Assembly (NCBI GenBank): GCA_964592645.1
Contig: CAZQFV010000017.1
Coordinates: 1-64,000, forward strand
Direction of reading: 5' to 3'
Length of the DNA: 64,000 nucleotides
DNA from: CAZQFV01 sp964592645
GTDB taxonomy: Bacteria; Chloroflexota; Chloroflexia; DTKN01
Shown here: one piece after another, positions 57,928 through 64,000 of the stretch
Layout: the number at the start of each line of letters is the position of its first letter
Numbering within the stretch: the first letter of the stretch is position 1
The notes under the pieces: model-generated
Seen by the model: the letters and a program-made list of their open reading frames with translations, nothing else
Database searches by the model: none
Told to the model about the DNA's origin: nothing
Position numbers and translations under genes: made by a program

Positions 57928-60377
57928 GCGTTGTTCTCCTGGGAAGGGCGCTGGGGCCGGCGGATCAGCGTCGGGACGATCAGGAAGCTGTTGGCCAGCA
58001 GGCCGGCCCCGAGGGCCAGCCCGACGGCCGTCAGCGTGGGCACGCCGCTGACGGCCAGGGTCAGCGGCGGCAGGGCCAGCGCCAGGTCCTCGACGGCCGG
58101 CGCCCGCCCGATCATCAGGCGCCCCGCGCTCAGGGCCACCAGGGCCACGGCGGCCAGCGCCAGGGCCCCGGTGTCGATCTGCCGCAGCACGGCTGCGGCG
58201 ACGCCCAGGCCGGCCGCGGCGCTCAGAATGGCTCCCAGCGCCACCAGCAGTGTCGGGCCCAGGCGGGATAGGGTGCCCCATGCGGCCAACGCCACGGCGA
58301 CGACGGCCAGGGCCGCGCCGCGGAGCAGCAGGTCGTTCAGCGCGTGGGCCCGCAGCGCCGCGGCGGTGGTGGACGCGCCGCTCCAGGCCACGGCGCTCTT
58401 GACCAGGGGGCCGCTGCGCAGCCGCTCCGCAACGTCGGCATAGAGGGACTCGACCTCGTCCAGGGTGCGCCGGTCGTAGGGATCGCCCGTCGGGACAAGG
58501 GTCAGATTGAGCACATTGTTCCGGGCCAGGGACTCACCCCCGCCGGCCGTGGCCGTGACCCATAGCCCCTCGATGTGCCGCAGCTCTTGCCCCAAGGCGG
58601 CGATATCGGCAGCCATCGCCGCCAGCGCGTCCGCGGAGTTGCCCAGTTGGGCCCGGGCCTGGGCCAGCGTTTCTACTCCCGCGGCGTTGGCCGGGTTGTT
58701 CGCCAGCGCCACGGTCTGCGTGACCGCCTCGCGGAGCGTGTCGGAGGCAGCCTGTAGCTCGGTCACGGCCGATCCCAGCGTGTCCGGCAGCATGCGCAGC
58801 GTCGGCACATGGTCGATACGCGAGGCCACCTCTGGAAACTCGACCGGGATGCGGGCCAGGGCCGCGTTGGCGCCGATCAGGCTGCTCTGCGCCTGCTCCA
58901 GGCGAGCGGCGGCATCGCCCAGGGACAACTGCAGGGGGTCGACATTGGGGATCAGGTCCAACTCGGCCAGGTCTCCGCTCACCTGCGACAGCGCGCCGGA
59001 CCGGTTGGTCAGCTCGTTGGTGAGGCTTATCGCGCGGGACTGTAGCCGGGTCAGGACCGGCCGGAGGGTGGCCGAGATCTCGCTGCTGGCCGAGAGCTGC
59101 CGCAGGGCGGCGTCCCCTTCGACGGCGGCCAGGGCCGGCCGCGCCCGCAGGTCGGCGACCAGGCTCTGCAGCTCGGCGATGGTCGCCGGGGTAAAGTTGG
59201 ACTCTGCGGCCTGGATCGACATGCGCAGGGGCAGGAGCCGGCCGGGGGCCACCGGGTCGTCCGCGGCGGCGCCGGATGAGAGCAGCAGCCGGTAGCCGGC
59301 GGCGGCGTCCGCGCGCGGGGCCACGCTGTCGATCGGATGCGCGGTGGGGATGAGCCACAGGAACCCGGCGATGGGCAGCAGGGCCAGCAGCAGGCGGACC
59401 CAGGGCCGCAGCACCTTGCCGGGGGATGGCTGGAGCCGCGGCCGGGGAGACAGCAGGGCGGCCAGGGCGGGCGACGCGCTCAGGCTGACGGCGCCCGCCA
59501 CGAGCAGCCCCGTCAGGATAGCGGCCCCGGCGCGGTAGTCGAACAGGAACCCGGCCAGCCCGACGATGGCTACAAAGGCCTGCACCAGCGTCATCTCGCC
59601 CGCCATCACCAGGATGCTCTGCAGGGGAGAGGCGGTGTCGCCCGGCGCGGCCGTCTCGCGTTCGCCCTCCGGGGCGCTTTCCGCCAGGTTGCGTGGGGTA
59701 AAGGGCGTGCGGCTCGTGAACGGAGTGGCCACGACCAGGCGCGCCGCGCCCGCCCCGGCCAGGCCGGCGCTGATCGCGGTGGCCAGGGCCGTGGGCAGGG
59801 CGGGCGCCACCAGTGCGGCGAGCGCGCCGGTCACGGCGCCGGCGATGCCCGCGCTGATGACGACGACGGCCTTGTGCCCCACCCCAAACCGGCCCGGCAG
59901 GGTCGCCAGCGCCGTGAGGGCGACGATGCTCATCAGCACCCACGGCCGGCTCTGCTGCCAAGCGTCGACCGAGTCTTGGGCCAGGGCCGCCGCCCCGGTC
60001 ACGTGGCTCTCCAGTCCGGGCGGTCCCCCCTGCAGCCGGGCGCGCAGCAGGGGAATCTCTCCTTCCGGCACCATGGCGGCGAGGACCGCCGTTGCCCCGG
60101 AGCGCGAGACGGAAGACTCGATCGACCGGTCGGCAGCGGCGGGGTCGGCGGCGATCTTGGCGATCTCGGCTTGGTCGTCCGGGGTGAGCCCATCGGGGCG
60201 GTGAAAGACGAGCAGCGTGGGCTCCGCCGCCGGGCCCAAGGTGCGCAGCAGGTTGTTCTCGGCGGCCCCGGCGGACCATGCGGGCAGTTGAGGGCGGGGC
60301 GAGAAAAAGATCGCCAGGACGAGCAGGAGCAACCAGACGATCACGATGACCAGGGGACGCCATTGACGGAGCATCAT
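57924..60377 (-). CDS. RND/MMPL-family membrane transporter
   Basis: An 817-residue integral membrane protein with two halves. The N-terminal helix (RPLVIVIVWLLLLVLAIFF) precedes a first extracytoplasmic domain, followed by five helices. The second extracytoplasmic domain (~450-650) is rich in Ala-coiled-coil segments (LGNSADALAAMAADIAAL) and ends in another five-helix bundle. The length (~800) and layout fit MMPL-type exporters of lipids or drugs rather than AcrB (~1030). Start ATG 60377; a second ATG follows directly. It is in line with the GTPase and the secreted repeat protein, suggesting a surface-lipid or envelope function coordinated by the GTPase. Substrate unknown. Confidence 0.85.
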   Translation of the reverse strand: MMLRQWRPLVIVIVWLLLLVLAIFFSPRPQLPAWSAGAAENNLLRTLGPAAEPTLLVFHRPDGLTPDDQAEIAKIAADPAAADRSIESSVSRSGATAVLAAMVPEGEIPLLRARLQGGPPGLESHVTGAAALAQDSVDAWQQSRPWVLMSIVALTALATLPGRFGVGHKAVVVISAGIAGAVTGALAALVAPALPTALATAISAGLAGAGAARLVVATPFTSRTPFTPRNLAESAPEGERETAAPGDTASPLQSILVMAGEMTLVQAFVAIVGLAGFLFDYRAGAAILTGLLVAGAVSLSASPALAALLSPRPRLQPSPGKVLRPWVRLLLALLPIAGFLWLIPTAHPIDSVAPRADAAAGYRLLLSSGAAADDPVAPGRLLPLRMSIQAAESNFTPATIAELQSLVADLRARPALAAVEGDAALRQLSASSEISATLRPVLTRLQSRAISLTNELTNRSGALSQVSGDLAELDLIPNVDPLQLSLGDAAARLEQAQSSLIGANAALARIPVEFPEVASRIDHVPTLRMLPDTLGSAVTELQAASDTLREAVTQTVALANNPANAAGVETLAQARAQLGNSADALAAMAADIAALGQELRHIEGLWVTATAGGGESLARNNVLNLTLVPTGDPYDRRTLDEVESLYADVAERLRSGPLVKSAVAWSGASTTAAALRAHALNDLLLRGAALAVVAVALAAWGTLSRLGPTLLVALGAILSAAAGLGVAAAVLRQIDTGALALAAVALVALSAGRLMIGRAPAVEDLALALPPLTLAVSGVPTLTAVGLALGAGLLANSFLIVPTLIRRPQRPSQENNA

Positions 60378-60381
60378 CGGG

Positions 60382-61701
60382 TTAGTTGCTCCCTGCGCTG
60401 CGCGATACCCACAGCCCATAGAGGGACAGGGTGGCGCCGGAGGCGCGGTCGTCTTCCCAGACGATCAGGAAGCGGGCCGATTCGCTTCCCTGGCCGGCGA
60501 CGATAGCCGGCGAGTACTGGTTGTGGCGCTCCGCGACCAGGGCCAGGTTTGTGCCCAGGGGGCGTCCGCTGGACGAGAGCCATTGGCCGTAAATGTCCGC
60601 GCCGCGCTTCTCCAGGTTGCGCAGGTCCTCCCAGACGATCAGGTAGGTGCCGTCCGGGGCAACCGCGACCACCGGTTTGTACTGCGCGGGGCTCTCCAAT
60701 GAAATATAGATTTTGCCGCCCAGGGGCTGGCCGGCCGGGGAGATGCGGCGGGCGCTGATGTCGTCGTCCCACACGACCAGGTACTCCTGGCTGATTGGGT
60801 TGAACGCGACCACGGGCGAGTATTGGTAATCCGAGGCCACGGCCACGGCAATCTCGTCGCCCACGGTGTTGCCGGCGGCAGCATCGACGATCCGCCCTAC
60901 CACGTCGGTAAAGAACACGGCCGCCTTGCGATTGTCCTGCCACGCTACCAGGCATTGCGGCCGGGCGGTCTCGCATGCCGCCGTGGGGATGAACTGCCCT
61001 CCCGAAGCCGTGCTGACGGCAAACTCCTTCCCCAGGGGCTGTTTTCCGCCGCCCAGCGAACTCGCGCCGTATGTCGGCACGAGCCGGGCGTAGATATCGG
61101 GTTCGCCCGCGGCGCGCCCATCCTGCCAGACGACGAGATAGCCGTCGGCCGCGGCCACATAGGCGGCAGTGGGCCGCAGCTGCTCCCCGGCGGCGGCGGC
61201 CAGGGCAAAGGCCGCGCCCAGGGGCTGCCCCTTGGCATCCAGGTAGCAGGCATAGATGTCGGCGGTCGTGTCTCCCTGGTTTTGCCAAACGACCAGGTAC
61301 CCGCCATGCTCGGGGTCGGCGGCGACAAAGGGCAGGGTCTGATCTCCTGGGCCGTCGGCGATCACTTGTATCTTGCCAGGCGTAACCCCGTCTGCGCCCA
61401 GCCGTAGCCCAAAGACGCCCATCCCGGCGGTGCCGCGGCTGTACCACACGATCATCCCGTCGGCGGCGACGGATGGGCGGTAGAGGTCGGTCGCTCCCAT
61501 GGCGATCGATATCTCGCGGTCCTGCGCCGGAGGCAGGTGCAGGGGTTCCTTGATCTCGACGCCGGGGTCGGGATACTCCAGCCGTCCCCCATCCGCGGCG
61601 CGATTGGTCCCGGTAAGCTTGCCGGCCGCGCCGGTCGCGCCGGGCATGAGGAGGAACAAGCACAGTCCGGTGAGCAGCAAGTGGCCAAACCGCATCTTCA
61701 T
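60382..61701 (-). CDS. Secreted repeat (beta-propeller-like) protein
   Basis: A 439-residue exported protein. ATG 61701 begins a signal peptide (FGHLLLTGLCLFLLMPGATG). The mature part has about seven repeats with the pattern Y-LVVWQDxRxxxxDIYARL (for example GGYLVVWQNQGDTTADIYA and DGTYLIVWEDLRNLEKRGADIY), like blades of a propeller. Such repeats occur in surface-bound bacterial proteins of unknown ligand. It stands 4 bp upstream of the transporter start, so the two are likely one transcript. Confidence 0.85.
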   Translation of the reverse strand: MKMRFGHLLLTGLCLFLLMPGATGAAGKLTGTNRAADGGRLEYPDPGVEIKEPLHLPPAQDREISIAMGATDLYRPSVAADGMIVWYSRGTAGMGVFGLRLGADGVTPGKIQVIADGPGDQTLPFVAADPEHGGYLVVWQNQGDTTADIYACYLDAKGQPLGAAFALAAAAGEQLRPTAAYVAAADGYLVVWQDGRAAGEPDIYARLVPTYGASSLGGGKQPLGKEFAVSTASGGQFIPTAACETARPQCLVAWQDNRKAAVFFTDVVGRIVDAAAGNTVGDEIAVAVASDYQYSPVVAFNPISQEYLVVWDDDISARRISPAGQPLGGKIYISLESPAQYKPVVAVAPDGTYLIVWEDLRNLEKRGADIYGQWLSSSGRPLGTNLALVAERHNQYSPAIVAGQGSESARFLIVWEDDRASGATLSLYGLWVSRSAGSN

Positions 61702-61715
61702 CGGGTTTCCCCTTG

Positions 61716-64000
61716 TCATTTCGGCTCTACGGGAAGAAGGCTGAAGAGCGCCGCGTTGCATACAGCGCATCTTCCCTTGACCGCACGATGGCCGTCGGGC
61801 ATGGTGAACTCGTGCTTGCCCACGAGGGAGCGATAGGTATGGCAGTTGAGGCAATAGACTTTCTGTCCCTCGCCTGCAGCCTGGTCCTCGGGGGCTTCAC
61901 GGCGGCTCGCGGCGCGCTGCTCCGTGAGCAGGCGGCTGGCGCGCAGCTCCGCGGTCAACTGGGCAATCTGGGCCCGCGCGCTGTCGAGCTCTGACGAGAG
62001 CCGCCCCAGGGCGGCTTGGGCTGGTTCCTGCTCCTGGCGGAGGCGCTCGACCTCGGCCAGCAGTTGGCTGCGCTCCGCGGCCAGGTGCTCGGCAGCGGCG
62101 GCCGCCAAGCTCTGGCTGGAAGCCAACTTGGCGGCCTGCTGGCGGAGGGACTGCAGGTCGGCGGTCGCCTGGGCATGCTGTGTCCGGACGGCCCCCAGCT
62201 CCGCGGCGAGCCGGCCGATGGTGGCCTGGGCCTCGGCCTGGGAGGTGGCCTGCTGTAGGCGCAGCTGTTCGATCTTGGCCAGCAGTTGGCTGCGCTCGGC
62301 GGCGAACTGCTCGGCGCCGGCCGCGGCCCTGGTTTGTCCGGAAGCCTGGTCGGCGGCTCGCTGGCGCGCGGCCTGGAGGTCGTTGGTTAGCTGGGCGATC
62401 TGGAAACGGGCGGCCTGGAGTTCGGCGGATGAGCGCTCGGCGGCAGACTGCGCTTCCCGCAGGGCCGCGTCCCGCTCGGAGCGGAGCTGCTCGACCTGGG
62501 CGGCCATCCGGCCGCGTTCGTCCGCCCATTGCTCGGCGGCCGCCGCGGCTTGGTCCTTGGCCGCGGCCAGGTTCGCGATCTGTTCCCGTGCGGCCTGCAA
62601 GTCGGCGGCAAGCTCCGCTTCCCGGTCCCGGGCACCCTGGAGTTCTGTCACCAGGCGCTCGACGGCGGCCTGGTTCTCTTGCTGGGCGGCCGCCTGCTCC
62701 GACCGGAGGCGCTCGGCCTCCACCAGCAGCAGGTTTCGTTCGCCCACCAGGTTCTCGGTTGTGGCCGCGGCCTTGGTCTGCTGGGTGCTCAGGTCGGCAA
62801 TCTGGCGGTGGGCGGAGGCGAGTTCCGTGGTGAGTCGCCCCACCTGGTCCCGCGCGGCGGACAGTTCGGCCATAAGTTGGCCGGTCGTCGCCTGGGCCTC
62901 CTGCTCTGCCGTGGCCCCTTTGTCCTGCAGCAGCGCCATATTGGCCAGGAGTTGGTCCCTCTCGGCGGCGAGTTGTTTGGCGGCGGCCGCGGCCGACTCC
63001 TGGGCGGCGGTGAGTTCGGAGACGCGGGTGAGGCTGTCGTCCAGGTCGGCCGTCAACTGGGCAATGGCCGCCTGGGCGGTCTCGAGTTCGGCGGCGAGCC
63101 GGCCGCCCTCGGCCTGGGCCGCGGACCGCGCGGCGTCCAGGTCGGCTTGCAGTTCCGCGATGCGGGCCTGGAGTTGCTCTCTTTCGGCCTCGCTTGCCTC
63201 CCGGCCGGCGGTGAGCTCGGAGAGGCGCGCGCGGCTGTCGTCCAGGTCGGCCGTCAACTGGGCAATGGCCGCCTGGGCGGCGTCGAGCTCGGCGGCGAGC
63301 CGGCCGCCCTCGGCCTGGGCCGCGGACCGCGCGGCGTCCAGGTCGGCTTGCAGCTCCGCGATGCGGGCCTGCAGTTGCTCTCTTTCGGCGGCGGCTTGCG
63401 CGGCGGCGGCCTGCGCGGCGGCGGCCACGGCCGCCTCCCGGTCGGCGGTCAGCTCGGCGACATGCTGCTGCTCTTTTTGCAGGTCGGCGGACATTTGGGC
63501 GATCTGCGCCCGGACGCGCTCGAGCTCCGCCGTCAGTTCCTCCTGGCGGGCCTGGGCGGCTTGCTGCGCCGCGGTCCCCTCTTCCCGCAACAGTTCTATT
63601 TTAGCCAGCAGTTGGGCCCGCTCGGCGCTGAGCCGTTCGGCGGTCACCGCGGCCTCGCTCTGGTTGGCGACCAGGTCGGCTATCCGCTGCTGGGCCGTCT
63701 GCAGATCGCTGGCCAGTTGATCGATCTGCGCCTGGGCGGCCGTCAGCTCGGCGGTGCGCGCGTCCAGCTTGCCCTGCACCTGTTGAAGGGCCGCGGCATG
63801 CTCGGCGCGCGCCCGTGCCAGTTGATCCTGCGACGCCAGTTGGTCCTGGGCGTTTTGGGCGCGCAGTTGCTCGATCTCGGCCTGGAGCTGGTCGCACTCG
63901 GCCATGGCCCTGTCTGCGGCGGCCTGGGCCTGCGTTGCCGCGGCCCGGGCCTGCAGTATGGCCTGGTTCTCCGCCTCGACGATGCGGACGAACGTCTGTC
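61716..64000 (-). CDS. Long coiled-coil protein with C-terminal DUF5679 zinc ribbon (5' end outside window)
   Basis: At least 761 residues in this window; reading upstream of the ATG at 63905 continues without a stop to the right edge (QTFVRIVEAENQAILQ and Gln/Ala-rich residues), so the true start lies beyond 64000. The body is an uninterrupted Ala/Gln/Glu/Leu coiled coil with 67-residue repeats (see 62988-63389). The last ~45 residues are a DUF5679-like zinc ribbon (VYCLNCHTYRSLVG and GRCAVCNAALF). It may form a structural filament or polarity scaffold. It lies 14 bp before the secreted repeat protein; with the GTPase and Roadblock proteins downstream it suggests a cell-polarity operon, which is inference. 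Confidence 0.85.
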   Translation of the reverse strand, partial: QTFVRIVEAENQAILQARAAATQAQAAADRAMAECDQLQAEIEQLRAQNAQDQLASQDQLARARAEHAAALQQVQGKLDARTAELTAAQAQIDQLASDLQTAQQRIADLVANQSEAAVTAERLSAERAQLLAKIELLREEGTAAQQAAQARQEELTAELERVRAQIAQMSADLQKEQQHVAELTADREAAVAAAAQAAAAQAAAEREQLQARIAELQADLDAARSAAQAEGGRLAAELDAAQAAIAQLTADLDDSRARLSELTAGREASEAEREQLQARIAELQADLDAARSAAQAEGGRLAAELETAQAAIAQLTADLDDSLTRVSELTAAQESAAAAAKQLAAERDQLLANMALLQDKGATAEQEAQATTGQLMAELSAARDQVGRLTTELASAHRQIADLSTQQTKAAATTENLVGERNLLLVEAERLRSEQAAAQQENQAAVERLVTELQGARDREAELAADLQAAREQIANLAAAKDQAAAAAEQWADERGRMAAQVEQLRSERDAALREAQSAAERSSAELQAARFQIAQLTNDLQAARQRAADQASGQTRAAAGAEQFAAERSQLLAKIEQLRLQQATSQAEAQATIGRLAAELGAVRTQHAQATADLQSLRQQAAKLASSQSLAAAAAEHLAAERSQLLAEVERLRQEQEPAQAALGRLSSELDSARAQIAQLTAELRASRLLTEQRAASRREAPEDQAAGEGQKVYCLNCHTYRSLVGKHEFTMPDGHRAVKGRCAVCNAALFSLLPVEPK
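62988..63389 (-). repeat. Tandem duplication of a 201-bp (67-codon) unit in the coiled-coil gene
   Basis: Two adjacent units, 62988-63188 and 63189-63389, are nearly identical over their first ~150 bases and encode AEREQLQARIAELQADLDAA followed by matching segments. The other coiled-coil segments are more divergent, so this duplication is recent. Confidence 0.75.

Noticed and set aside
1..64000. CRISPR arrays and rRNA genes
   Set aside because: I saw no regularly spaced direct repeats and no conserved rRNA blocks; the only repeats found are the DGR pair, the leader repeat, palindromic elements and the coiled-coil duplication.

Overview
The window is a GC-rich bacterial chromosome segment, most likely from a member of the Chloroflexota. 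The best clue is an 844-residue membrane protein of the DUF2298 (Chlor_Arch_YYY) family, which is largely confined to Chloroflexota and Archaea. GC-rich codon use and a DUF177-rpmF-fabH-fabD-fabG cluster agree with this. The class cannot be fixed from the sequence. IorAB, a rubrerythrin-like protein and a probable selenoprotein suggest an anaerobic or microaerophilic life.

Region 1 (1-8.4 kb) is the most striking part. It holds the template repeat (TR, 674-794) and variable repeat (VR, 3685-3805) of a diversity-generating retroelement (DGR). The two 121-bp copies differ at 15 positions, and all 15 are adenines in the TR. The VR ends the gene of a STAND-type receptor (adaptor domain, NACHT ATPase, formylglycine-generating-enzyme/C-type-lectin fold). 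Downstream lie an RNase H-like protein, a degenerate SIR2 plus CHAT (caspase-like) protein and a Trypco2 protein. The receptor and the CHAT protein share a recognisable adaptor-like domain, so this looks like a hypermutated receptor wired to a suicide protease. No reverse transcriptase is visible; it should lie left of base 1 or act in trans. The region ends at a serine-recombinase remnant beside tRNA-Asp.

Region 2 (8.4-29.3 kb) is mostly housekeeping: M50 protease, DUF2298 protein, the ribosomal protein L32/fatty-acid synthesis cluster, folC, DUF58 protein, a histidine kinase, a MerR regulator and a frameshifted ABC ATPase. A redox operon follows: a flavoprotein with a zinc ribbon, a pterin-dependent methyltransferase-like protein, a rubrerythrin-like protein, and a glutaredoxin-PDZ protein with an in-frame TGA exactly at the first active-site Cys (probable selenocysteine). 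It continues with a WecA/MraY-type transferase and a PPC-domain protein and ends at tRNA-Asn.

Region 3 (29.3-47.3 kb) is a genomic island beside tRNA-Asn. It begins with sigma-factor and transposase fragments, then has two AT-richer cargo genes (lipoprotein, ankyrin protein). The rest is a defence operon: SNF2 helicase-DUF3883, ATPase plus small partner, DUF1156 adenine methylase, ATPase plus DUF4276 TOPRIM-like partner, and a DUF499 ATPase.

Region 4 (47.3-64 kb) carries an epimerase, a chemotaxis transducer, a second CHAT protein with a CpXC domain, an EcfA-type ATPase truncated by a transposase remnant, iorAB, and a tightly packed operon of two Roadblock proteins, a small MglA-like GTPase, an RND/MMPL transporter, a secreted repeat protein and a long coiled-coil protein with a DUF5679 zinc ribbon that runs off the right edge.
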